A stretch of DNA of 51,725 nucleotides. Origin: Gymnopus androsaceus JB14 (taxonomy: Eukaryota > Basidiomycota > Agaricomycetes > Agaricales > Omphalotaceae). The position numbers and the translations under genes were made by a program. The notes below the pieces were generated by a model. The model was not told the DNA's origin. It saw only the letters and a list, made by a program, of their open reading frames with translations, and did no database searches. This document shows, in pieces, positions 33,763 through 44,353 of the stretch. The stretch spans positions 1 to 51,725 of the forward strand of contig ML769795.1 in the NCBI GenBank assembly GCA_009733575.1, given 5' to 3'. Position 1 is the first letter of the stretch. The number at the start of each line of letters is the position of its first letter.

Positions 33763-35687
33763 CTAGGGAACGAAAGAAATACCGTATCCTGATGAGAATA
33801 TCCTCTTCTCAGGTTCTTGCCTCATTCCTTCCCAGACGACAACAACTCTCATTCCATCCTTCTCAAAGCACTCCAAAGCGTCATAAGCACCTGCTATCTT
33901 TCGCCTACATCGAAATATAATCGTAAATGCCTGCAGATGGTCAACCTCGTTCGGTGGTATCCAGCGAGACTTGACCATTTCCACGATTGCTTCGTCCTTG
34001 TAAGAAGTTGCACCCAAGGTGAGGTGAAGGTGTTTTAACCTCGGAACTAGGATGACAGGACTAGTCATGTATGCGTGGAGACCATCAATGAGGTTCAACG
34101 TTATAGGACTGTGTTCCACATGAGGGTTAGGTCCAGTAAAGTTGGGATGCGACTGAGGAGGTGGAGGAGGTTGGAGTCCGACATTGGCACACTATCGATG
34201 GAAAGGGAGGTCAATCGAAAAGACGATCGCTTTGAAAATGCCATGAACGTGTCAAAGTGGGCCCAGGAACTTTGAGTTGAGCACCAGTTGGAGTAATAGT
34301 TCCTCAGATGAAGAATCTTTAGAGAAGGGCATGAAAGGAAGCGGAATATTGAATGTTTCGATGAGTCCGCTGGCGCGTCCGTAGGAAGGTGCCATCGTAT
34401 AGTTAACACCTCCATTTTAGAACAGACTATGGGGGACTCGGATATGGATTCCAGATCAACGAACAGGCCACTGTTTTCGTTACGGTTTTGCATCACGAAA
34501 TCTCTGATATCAAGTGATGTAAGATTGGTGCACTTCCTTAATACTCCCATTTTCTCTATGGCCATGTTATCTGGAACGAGCGTAAGATGCGCCAGTTGGG
34601 TCCAAGGAAAAGCTGTCGAAGGGTTACTGTCGAGGATCAGCCTCTTAAGGTTAGGTGTTCTGTGAACGAAGATATCCATGACGGATGAGAACATCTCGCT
34701 TGAAATAGGAAGTTCGAGTTCAACAAGTTTATGAAACTGGCCGAGATCTTCCAAGGAAATACCACTGTAGGCGAATAGTTCACGTATCGACCAATAGCCA
34801 TATCTATTCCAGAGACGGAAGGTACACCAGCGAGGATACTCCCTAACCAAAGGTAGACAGTGGATGGCATTTGTGCTGATTCGATTCTTCGTAGCTTTCT
34901 CCGGTTATGATGATGGTCACAGAAAGTGGCCATTGCTGGGAGCGGGTGAGGATGTTTGCAAAGGCCTTTGAAATTAGCTGGTCGCGCGTGACTGGTTCAT
35001 CCTCATCCTCATGGTTGTATGGTGCATTTGTATCGGAATGAGATCCTAAACCAGATGCTAGGAAGAGATAGCGCAATTCTGCGCCAACGCGAGCAGACAC
35101 TGCTGAGAACCAATGCAGGCGTATCTTCTGCAGCTGGTGTCGCCAGGCCTGACTTCGACTTGTTGGCATCGAATTCGAAATGGTTCTTTTCGCAGCAATC
35201 GTCGAAAACGCGCTGTAAAATTTCATCTGGGATCTTTCGAATCGGCGATAGCAGAGACTGAGCCTGAAGCATGATCTCCCGAAGGCGATTCTGTTGTTCA
35301 ACTAGAAGCGATCTACCAGATTCTGGCAGTTCATGAATCTCCTTTTCATATTCTTCCAGGTCCCGTTGCACGCTTTGGAGAATCCAGGTAACCTCATCTA
35401 GGTTCAGGGATCGAAGTAGGACCTGATTCCCAGCGCAATCTTTCGAGGATGGACAAGCTCCCAGTCGAGTAGTCTGAGTGTATATGAGCATTGAGCAGAC
35501 AAGGTTCGATTAGATGATGGAAGAAGAAAGTGATGGGCGCTTTGGCCCGGCCCAAATTGGTAATCGTCGGAAAGAAACGGGTGGTCGCTCGTCTCTTCCA
35601 ATGCTTCTCGGACATTGGAACAGACGTTTGGAACTCTAGAACAAGCACAATCTGTATACTTGTTCGTGCGATCCTCAAGCAACCCAA
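33763..35687 (-). pseudogene. F-box/LRR protein gene with frame breaks
   Basis: An N-terminal coiled segment (LNLDEVTWILQSVQRDLEEY) precedes an F-box of the mushroom type, LLSPIRKIPDEILQRVFDDC, then VLSSVCSRWRRIALSLPSIW (35300-35030). A leucine-rich region follows, with LGQFHKLVELELPISSEMF, LKRLILDSNP, LAHLTLVPDN, SLKILHLRNYYSNW and LVPRLKHLHLTLGATS, ending GYGISFVP at 33763. The frame changes near 35440, near 35030 and near 34110, where no good intron explains it. Such proteins usually link Skp1-Cul1 ubiquitin ligases to substrates. It is either a young pseudogene or a gene with sequencing indels. Exon starts upstream of 35491 are uncertain. Confidence 0.7.
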
Positions 35688-35920
35688 ATTTGGTTGGAAC
35701 GAACTACTGAATTTTTGGTTCTGGACTCTGGAGCCTGCTTCGGTTTCTTTTCAACTCCATCCCGCGTCTGCCAACTGCAGACAACGTTGGTCCTGTACCT
35801 GAGAGTGAACTGGCAAGTTAACTTTGACTATCCTGATGTTTATCTTCACTAGATTCTGGCCGTCACTCTGCTCTCCGAACCTGCCAAGAGATCATCTTGC
35901 TTCATCATCATCTTGCTTCC

Positions 35921-35999
35921 AGCTGTTTTAAAAAAACCTAGGCCGCTTCAAAAAATAATCGTTTTGACACAGCTCTCTATTCAGTTGCTATTCATTCAG
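35921..35999 (-). repeat. Copy of the short repeat at 13231-13347
   Basis: On the minus strand it reads TAGCAACTGAATAGAGAGC and then TTTTTTGAAGCGGCCTAGG, ending TTTAAAACAGCTG. It matches the right part of the insertion in the amidohydrolase array. The nearby sequence to 36360 shows no gene. Confidence 0.6.
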
Positions 36000-36362
36000 A
36001 GGATGTGTAGTAATGTTTCTCGCTTTGTCAGTAGACGTTGCAATTGCTTGGCATGAAAATCTGCCCTTTTTTCATTCTTTCAGCAGACAAGCCCTCGCTG
36101 GTCAGCTCGGGTTCGACTCAAGGGTTGGTACGTCTAAGGACTTATTCACGGATCTTGCTCATAGGACAGGTGTTTTTGGCAATCATACGATGATATAATT
36201 GTCACCGTCACTTTTAATAGGGATGCCACTACATATGTTGTGCGGTTTCCAGTGTGCCCAGCTCCGTCGCTCATTCATAGACACCCGAAGAAAGTGAAAG
36301 CCCGATTTTCAAGCACTCCTAACTGTTTCCAGTATTTCGAGTCGGACGAATAAAAAACCTCA

Positions 36363-37107
36363 GGCCCCGTTCTGCAACCGCGACTCAATGTGATACGACT
36401 GATTTCTACCAGCCAAATTGCTGTGGGAAATACGAGAAGCTAAATTTTACAAATTTTGGCTGCTGTATTGCCTGTTGCATTAGGTTCTATAGGTCCGAAG
36501 ATTTTCGCACTTGTTTATTTGGGCCCGAAATGAATGGAGGGCTATGCACATTGCATTCATTTCAGCGTGGGCTCGGCCTGGGCCTTTCGTTTCCATAGTT
36601 TTCCATTCATTTTGCGGCCCAAACAAACACGTTCACAAAATTGTTGACCTATAGAACCTAATGCAACAGGCAATATCGTAAATTCTGTGTTCTGTAAAAA
36701 TGTACCGTACGGTCCGTACCGAAAATGTGATATTGCCTCTGTTGGGCAACTGTCGGGGCATTGAGCAAGCATCCCGCCTTCGAGCATCACCACACTGTCA
36801 TTACACAAAATACAAGTAATGCTAAACTAACTCTTTGTTTAGAAGTTTTTATCCAGGTGGACGAGGTAATTAAGGAGCTTTGAAAATGTTCCCAATGTCT
36901 CGACAGATGTCAGCGTTCTTTGGCGGAGGGCAGCAAGCAGTAAGAGGGAGCGGGAAGCGGTAAATTGATGGTCACCAGGCGGGCATGCGGGGTTATTCTC
37001 AGGTTGTCGCAAGGTTATCGCATCGTTTTCGTATCATTATTATGTAACAAAATGTTATGGTATCAACGGAGTCGTATCACATTGAGTCGCAGTTGCAGAA
37101 CGGGGCC
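36363..37107. mobile_element. PIF/Harbinger-like MITE, 745 bp
   Basis: Inverted ends of about 40-50 bases: GGCCCCGTTCTGCAACCGCG on the left and, reverse complemented, GGCCCCGTTCTGCAACTGCG on the right, continuing ACTCAATGTGATACGACT. The trinucleotide TCA flanks both ends (36360-36362 and 37108-37110). GGCCC(C/T)GTT ends with a 3-base duplication fit Tourist/Harbinger elements. There is no transposase. A second hairpin is nested at 36466-36675. Confidence 0.75.
36466..36675. repeat. Nested 210-bp hairpin with 30-bp perfect arms
   Basis: The left arm starts TATTGCCTGTTGCATTAGG and ends CTATAGGTC (36466-36495); the right arm at 36646-36675 is its exact reverse complement. Between them weaker complementarity continues (GTTTATTTGGGCC, AAATGAATGG). 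It looks like a separate MITE that landed in the Harbinger-like one, or an internal foldback of it. Confidence 0.7.
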
Positions 37108-37250
37108 TCAGTTTTCGCTATACCTGCCCCGCTCGATGCCTGGTGAGTATATGAGGACAGGAGGCTCCGTACACCGGGATTGCCAAGTGATATGAAAGCA
37201 CCCCAAATCCCAGGCGCCATAGATCTAGAGTGCTATAGCCAGTGCTTCCA

Positions 37251-37261
37251 ATATATATATT
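37251..37261 (+). promoter_or_regulatory. TATA-like run upstream of the membrane protein gene
   Basis: ATATATATATT about 190 bases before the ATG at 37454. The paralogue at the right edge has a similar AT run (50241-50252) beyond its stop codon, so the match alone does not prove function. Confidence 0.25.
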
Positions 37262-37453
37262 ACAAGAGGACCCTGCAGAACCCTGACTCCTTGACATCTT
37301 AATGGATCCAGCGATGCGGCGAGAATTTCGTTGATGAGTTATGTGATAATTTGTATATTTTAACTTTGACGCTCGATCTTGTTTCGGCGTATCCTCCCTA
37401 CTCAGACTACTCACAGTTCTCCCCAACACCAGAAACCATCATTACAGTTCAAG

Positions 37454-39085
37454 ATGTCGGGCCTTTCTGCAGTAGATCAAACCCAGATTAATATTTCAGT
37501 GGGAGCAGTAGTGGGTCTCTTTGAAGTGAATTTAAATTCAAAAAGACTAATGGCACTCAGGTTATCAGTAACTGCCTTTCAGTTTGTACAAGTCTCTCAT
37601 ATTGCATGAATTGGGCTCAAGTACTGTTAGTACTTAACCATGGGTATTGTGCTTTCTGCCGGTGAGTGCTTGAACCCGCACATTCGCAGTACCTACACAA
37701 ACTTGCCTTTCCTCAGCATGGACCTATCTCTCCAAGTTCCCCGCTGATAGATGGTGGTTCAAAGCTTTAGTTATTCTGTGTGTTAGCATGTGCATTGGTG
37801 ACACCGTTGCAACCGGTCGGTGTTGTATTAATCCGTGCTTCAAGCCTACTGATTTTTCTCAGGTATTTGGACTTATGACTGGACTGTCGCAAATTACGCG
37901 AGTGAGCCCCGGGAATCATGCTTTTAGTCACTTACCAACCACCACCTTACTCTTCAGATCCCGCCGTATTGGCACTCAGCCATTGGGCGATTCCCACCGA
38001 AGCTTTCTTACTGTGAGATAGTGGCTCATTGCAGTACTAACCAATGATTAAACACTTACTACTTGCAGGGGTTCATGCGGTCTCACCGTGCAGCTCTTTT
38101 ATGCATGGCGCATTTGGATGATATCCATGAGAAAGAATTGGATATTGCCGGTATTGATAGTATGCCTCTCCATATTGAGCTGGTGTATGGGAATCTCGCC
38201 TCTCTTCATCTAACAGATGCCTAATTGAATCTTTTCAGGTGTCGTTTGTTGGATGATACACATTCCCGCAACACACAAGTCCATCTCGGATCTTATGCTT
38301 ACACTGTAAGTGTAAAGCTTACATTGTCTTGTAAACTAGATTAACCGCTAACTAATCACCAGAACTGCGGCATACATATGGCTGGGGTGTTCCGTGTAAG
38401 TTTTTCTCTATTGAAATCGACAAGAACCGGGCTAAATTTTTAACAGAGGCGCGGATGTCTTGATCACAAGCTCGATGATTTACTACCTTGACCCGGGTCT
38501 CCGTTTCCGAATTGAGCTGCACAAAGCCCAAGCCAGTTACCATGCCCCGCGGTATGTTTGGTTTTAAATTTCCGTCGGGCACCTCTGCTAAATTTCTTTT
38601 TCATCAGACATTTCCGTCAACTCATCATCCGGACAGTAGAATGCAACCTTCTGTCCCTTTTTACTCAAGCCATTACTGTTGTTCTGTTCAATCATAGCAG
38701 TATTGGGCTTTACTATTGTATGTCCAGTTCATCCTCAAGTTGCACATTACTTAACCTCATCTTTCCTTGCTAGTAAGTGCGGATATGGTACTTGCCAAAG
38801 TTTATACATTCTCTCTACTTGTCTCTTGTACGTTTCCTCTTTCCTTTTTTTATTCCTCTCTTCCCAGCATGATGAACCTCTTCTTACTAAATACCTATTC
38901 CTTCAGTGAACTGTCGTCACTCTGACAATGGCCCTGAGACAAGCAATGGAGGGTTCTCTTTATCCAGAAGAGAAGGAGGTGTTGTCGAGCTGACTGTTCT
39001 ACACACCAGTTCCTTTCCAAGCACCCAGGCCTCACACATCCAGTTGGTCCACATATACTTATCCTGCTGGTTCTCCGAGTCCTAA
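37454..39085 (+). CDS. Multi-pass membrane protein, DUF6534-like family
   Basis: Many short exons encode hydrophobic blocks typical of this mushroom-specific family. After MSGLSAVDQTQINISVGA come MGIVLSA with AWTYLSKFPADRWWFKALVI, LCVSMCIGDTVATG, IWTYDWTVANYA, DPAVLALSHWAIPTEAFL, CGLTVQLFYAWRIWMIS, GADVLITSSMIYYL and a hydrophilic tail ending VVELTVLHTSSF, with a stop at 39083-39085. The first exon boundary is uncertain. Several membrane spans are expected, with the tail in the cytosol (inference). The function is unknown. A paralogue in opposite orientation lies at 50444-51725, and similarity between the loci continues beyond the stop codon. Confidence 0.75.
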
Positions 39086-39307
39086 CTGAATATTCCCACT
39101 TAGACAACAAACAACCAGTGATTGTCAGGAGCAGACAAAGGGACTAGCATTCAATGACAATGAATTCAATAGGAGTTTGGCTTGAGCTTGACACTCACGT
39201 TGCAGAATCAAAAGTTGAATGAGCCCCATATTCTATTCTTCTTTTCCAAATTATCTTCATATCTTACACTCATTCTTGTAGTCATATTACTCGGCTTATA
39301 ATTCATT

Positions 39308-39478
39308 AGCAAAACCTGTATTTTTGCTGGAGGTCTCCAGAGATCTCTGGAGCTTGACAGCTGTCAAAAAAACTGTCAATTTTCTCCAGAGATCTCCAGA
39401 GGTCTCTGGAATAGGGTACCTTGCTCCAGAGATGTCCCAAATGAATGAGTTTTCTCCAGTGAAAATACAGGTTTTGCT
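39308..39478. mobile_element. Palindrome-rich MITE, 171 bp
   Basis: The ends are AGCAAAACCTGTATTTT and, inverted, AAAATACAGGTTTTGCT, followed inside by CTGGAG/CTCCAG. The interior holds perfect palindromes: CTCCAGAGATCTCTGGAG (39335-39352) and TTGACAGCTGTCAA (39354-39367), then more CTCCAGAGATCT copies. No clear target duplication was found. It is non-coding. Confidence 0.7.
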
Positions 39479-40133
39479 GATGTTGTCAACTAATCAGCAT
39501 TTGTATATCTAAAGTGTCGGACCACTTGCCATGCCTGCATCAGAACATGTCTCTCTTACCTTTATGGGCAAATCATTTTGGCTACATTGGGCCAGTCAAG
39601 ACTCTATGAACCCATGGCTCACTAGATATCAGCCCATCAATGGTACAAAGGCCCCTCACGATGGCTTTTAACAACAAGTCAAAAGGATTACCCTGCATAC
39701 AGGGTTCGCCCAAGGTACTCCTGTGTGGAGACTGCACTACAATGTTGCTGATTGAAATACTTATCATTTCCGGAGGAAGAAAGGTTCAGCCCTCCTTCAG
39801 CAAATCGTCATTTCCTGCAGCCTGGGCACATTTCTTTGATAACCTCCATATCTTCTTCAACATGCTGGCCAAGATATCCTTTGAACTCAAGCTTTGTGAT
39901 GTTTAAAGCAAGAATTTCGCAGGTAATGCTTCCTTTTGCAGCTCCTCTTCCCATAGCTTTAACTGAGTATTGTCTGTTTCGATGGCAGTCTCGATCTAAG
40001 AGAGGCAGTCCTGTTTCAATACTTTTTGGAGTCCAGGAACGGTGGTGTGGCTGAGCACCAACCCTTTCTTTACTTTTGCCCATAAACCAAGCCGATTTTG
40101 AAACATCTCTGAGTTGGAGAAGACTGTAATCGA

Positions 40134-40826
40134 TTGTTGGATCTCTACTTGCAGTCGAAATATGAACCATATCTTCCAATTTTCCAGAGTTTACTCCAGT
40201 CCTTCTTTCCTCTATTGGAGACGATGTCTTTATTCTATCATGATCTTCTTCACAGAAGGAACACTCCTGAACAACGTGAAATCTACATGCTACTAGATGC
40301 ACCCAAGCTACGGCATGTCTACATCATGTCCAACGAGTCCTCTATTGCGAACCTGTTTCTACTACCTGCAGAACAACTTTACTCACTGATTACATCAAAC
40401 CCAGCTGCCTATGAGGACTTGTTACCTCGGTGCAAGGAGCTTGTCCGCCTTGGCATTGGCTGGCCCAGCTTCTATGGGAGATTCCCCACCAACCATTTCT
40501 TCCTTCTATCCGCACTCAAGTCACTCGCAGTCAGCTTTTGTAAAGTGAGGAGGGTTTGTCACGCTTTTGCAGATTTGGCTGGGTTTCAGCACCGTTCTGT
40601 AACTGCGTTGTCTTCATCTTCATTGACCCTGGAGAATTTCCGGGTGAACGATGGTCAGCTCTTCGCCAAAGAATTGACTGCAGCACTCGCACTCTTTCCC
40701 GAAATAAAATTCTTCCATATAGATTCCTTTCCTTTGAACGTTGATCCTCTTCTCCAAGCACTGACATATACTAAAGACCATCACAAACTTCTTCCAAATC
40801 TCACGACTCTTGCATTGCATCACTAA
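40134..40826 (+). pseudogene. C-terminal fragment of an LRR (F-box type) protein
   Basis: One 230-residue frame shows leucine-rich repeat spacing: APKLRHVYIMSNESS, LLPRCKELVRLGIGWPSF, FLLSALKSLAVSFCKV, SLTLENFRVNDGQLFAKELT, FPEIKFFHIDSFPLNVDPLL and LLPNLTTLALHH. Just after the stop a second copy of one repeat reads NGAGIFSKELTA in another frame. No F-box was found upstream (39752-40130), where frames are broken. I read it as the end of an F-box/LRR gene that has lost its front, but an intron-rich start cannot be excluded. Confidence 0.45.
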
Positions 40827-41654
40827 GATAATGGTGCAGGAATTTTTTCCAAGGAGCTGACAGCTATGATTCTTTTTTGATGGTGGCCAGACGTAGATGA
40901 GGCTGAACTAGACCATGGCGTTGATAACGAGGAGCACATATTTGGGCTGCAGCGGTTGCAGAAGGTATCTGCGTTACCGCAATGCGCCGGCGCAAATTGC
41001 ATCTATGTCTGGCTTACTTGGCCTGAATGTAGAGATGTTGCGGTGCGACGTTCCAAGTCTAATATCTAAATTCTAAAATCTAAATCAGTTCAGTATAACT
41101 CGCTTTAACCAATCCACTTTTTCGAGTGCCTTCCAGAAATGAAGAGGACCGCAAGCGCGCATGCACCTCGAATACAAATCTCTACAAGCTTCCTCCAAGC
41201 ACATGGAATCGCATTTACCTGCAGACGAACGCTCTACGAAAAAAAGCAGATGTAATATAATAATATCATGATGCGTATGGGTAAACTCGATCTTCTAGAG
41301 CCTCCTCCTGCCGACGCGACAGAAAAAGACGGTTTCCGGCTAAAAGTGTTCTACTTGACTACTAAACACTATTCTCTATGCGGAACGCGAATTGAGACCC
41401 GGACTTAGGACCTAGTGCGCTGAGTCCGAGGCATCTCCGGACTCGAAGATGCATAATGTAACTCCAGTAGATCGATTCTAGTTGAACAAAAGGACCACCT
41501 TCAAGAGACCATGCTTCAGCTCAATGTTCAAAGGACCGCAGATAATATTTTACTACAGCCGTTTTTGACGAAATGTTCCACGCAAGTTCGGATTTATCAT
41601 GTACATACAATAACTATATTTTCTACGGCGTTCCAAAGAGAACAGAGAACAATA

Positions 41655-42959
41655 TCACAAAACTGCAAGTCCATCGCGAAAATAACTTTGTCCTTTTGAG
41701 GACTTGGCAATATCCTCGTAAGCAACACTCCCATCCTTCCACTCAAAGAGCACCGCATCCAAGTCTGAGTCTGTGTCAATGTCGGACGAGAGTGGCTTGG
41801 GAATACTACCTGTGCTTGTTTTTCTACTTAAAAACTTGAACAAGTTATGACTCCTAACTTTATTCTTGGGACTCGGAAAAGGGCCCGGGGCTGAACCAGC
41901 ACGAAACATGACTGAACTCGAAATCGAAGTTATGTCGGATGCAGAGTTACGATTTGAGCTCTCAGTCCAATCATTCTGCAGGGTTAACATTGGAATTACA
42001 AGTTTTGCAGCTTCGCCGATGCATGTCTTGCACGAACTATCCATCGACTGATAGGTGTGAACATCCTCGATGAAAAGCTGTAGCAAGAAGACTGCAAGCA
42101 GTGAAGAAACAACAGAACGAACAAGAAAGACTCACTGATCCACATAGTGCGTGTACCTCAGTAGTAGATCTAGAGTTCTTCTCCTCAGACCGCTTTACTT
42201 TGAAGAAATAATCGACTTGTATAGATATCGGGAGCACATTCTCGTCATCGTGCTATTGAAAGTCAGGATCAGGATCTTGAGAATCAAATCACCCTCAAAT
42301 TTTTGACTTGAACTTGCCTTTTGTGGCCGAACGTCCAAATCTATGTTCCACGGAACATTCAGTCTAGTATCCTCATTATAACGAAACGAGACCAGTTCAA
42401 GAGCGATGCCTTTGAGACCTGCCGGGGTAGACATAGTTATCGCTGGCAGCGAGGACGTACTGATACAGGAATGAGCGTTGAATGTTGAATAAAGCCTGAG
42501 TACTCACGCAATTAAATGTTTCGCATTTCCGCCCAACATTATTCTTATATGCCCAGTCAGGAGCACCCACTGTAAACTCTCCACGATGTGCAAGCAGATT
42601 CGGTCGTTGTAGTTATTATTGACGTTAGCAGGCGGGAGATCGGGAAACTAGATGAAGCACATAAGTAAGTTTGGCGATGGAAACTTAGTATAGGATTTTA
42701 TAGGAGGAGAAACATACATAAACCTGTGCGCTGGTCGAAAAGCAAGGTTCAAGTTGATTTTTCTTGGACACATGTTCCCAAACCGTGTCAAATTCAGCAC
42801 CACGACCGACTCGTCTGTTCGCAGGTTAGTTTCAGTGAACAGTAATTACATAGTCAAATTCACTTGCTTGTTAAGGGTTCCTCCATTAGTATTTCCACCT
42901 GCTCTACCTTTTCCTTCGCCATCTTGAGTGTTCGCTTTCGAATCAGACCGTGACTCCAT
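41655..42959 (-). CDS. Hypothetical multi-exon protein
   Basis: From the ATG at 42959, MESRSDSKANTQDGEGKGRA, exons join with good phase: KQRVGRGAEFDTVWEHV, SKKNQLEPCFSTSAQ, FPDLPPANVNNNYNDRICLH, IVESLQWVLLTGHIRIMLGG, TSSLPAITMSTPAGLKGIAL, LELVSFRYNEDTRLNVPW, HDDENVLPISIQVDYFF, and a last exon LFIEDVHTYQSMDSSCK to SYFRDGLAVL (stop at 41655). Introns are about 50 bases with GT..AG ends, which supports a real gene. No signal peptide or membrane span is seen; the final exon has serine-rich, probably disordered parts. I recognise no family. Confidence 0.6.
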
Positions 42960-44353
42960 CTCTTGAAGTTGAAGGGTTAGAGACTGAGAAAATTAGGAGC
43001 TTAGGGGTTCAAGCCATCGAATCACGGCCACAGAAAAGTGTGGCGCATTAATGATCTGGAACAAACAAATTTGAAATGAAATGAGTGTGCGATGCGATGC
43101 AATGCGAGTATATAAGTACTACACTAAGGTAAGTAAAGGATCTAGAAACAGAAACAGAAAGAATAAAGAAAAACCTTGAATCTCGAAACATCAACATGTA
43201 CAATCCAAAACACCGAAACAATTAACCGACAGACAAACAGACAGACGCAGACTTGCATGCAAAGAGTGGAAAAAGAACGTCAAAAGATCGTGAAAGGAAA
43301 AAAAACAAGTCGCAAGTCGTATTAATAAGTCCCATCGTAAAACGAAACGAAAAAATCGTCAAATTGCAGTAGCGAAACGGAACGGAACGAAAGAGCCAAG
43401 ACAGAGCAGAGGTGGAATTGAGAGCTTGGAGATGGATATGGTAGAGAGAAGAGAGAGCTGAGAGAGACCCAGTGAAAGACTTGTAAACTGAAACTAAAAG
43501 TAAATGAAATACTGTACTTGGATTGAGTGAGTGGATTCGTTCAACTTGTGTATGTGCGTGTGTGTGTCCCGTGTCCCCTTACCTTGCCCGCTTGTCTTGC
43601 ATTTCCTTGGCCGTCCCCGTCCACCAAACTCGCACCACGACTCCTTCCTTCCCTTCCCCTGATTCGGATTCAGATTTTCTTCCCTCCTTCAAAACGAATA
43701 TCCATGCCCATACCCAGCACCGAGAGAGCGGCTCGTACACCTATACCACCGTCCTCGCCTCTTCCGCTCGATCCGTGCGATACCCAGTACCCTACGATTC
43801 TACGAAGACAGATGTAGATCATCCGCACACGCCGACTGCAACTCCGACCTAACATTGGCTGCAAGTCGGGCGTATTGCCGTATCACAGTAAAATCCACGC
43901 GTGCACGCGTAACAGTAGGACTCGGAACGGGGAGTGCGACGCGGGATATACCATTGGCCTTGAGCCTTGCATTGGGATGGGATGGGATGGGATGGACATC
44001 GCTGTACGGGTACGGGTACGGGTCCAAGGGTGTCGCAATTGTACACGCGGTCCACTCCCAAAATCATTGCCCTCGCCCTGCTGCGCAGCTAGCTCGTCCC
44101 TACACTCCGCACCACGCCAACTCCAGTGCGATTCGCTTCTCCATTCCCTCTCCCTCGCCCCATACAGCCATACCCATAGGGCCATACCCCCATCCCATCC
44201 AACTCACGCACACCTCGTCCCATCTCATCCCATCCCACCGCACCGCACCCCTAAAACACCCAAACACCAAAACACCGTGACCTCCATCCTATCACATCGC
44301 CCTACCCAAATTCCCATTCATATTCGTATCCGTTCTCCCAAATTCCTTCAGAA
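42960..44353. other. Intergenic, low-complexity DNA
   Basis: No convincing gene. It contains purine-rich stretches (43130-43480), a GGGAT microsatellite at about 43974-43995, a GGGTAC run at about 44008-44023, and long C/A-rich tracts next to the 3' end of the CaaX gene. Apparent plus-strand frames here are proline- and serine-rich shadows. Confidence 0.5.

Noticed and set aside
39808..40054. Possible N-terminal F-box exon for the LRR-like fragment
   Set aside because: No F-box motif (PxEIL...F) could be found in any frame here.
39808..40302. 164-residue minus-strand ORF
   Set aside because: It overlaps the start of the plus-strand LRR-like frame, has no recognisable domain and reads like a shadow frame.
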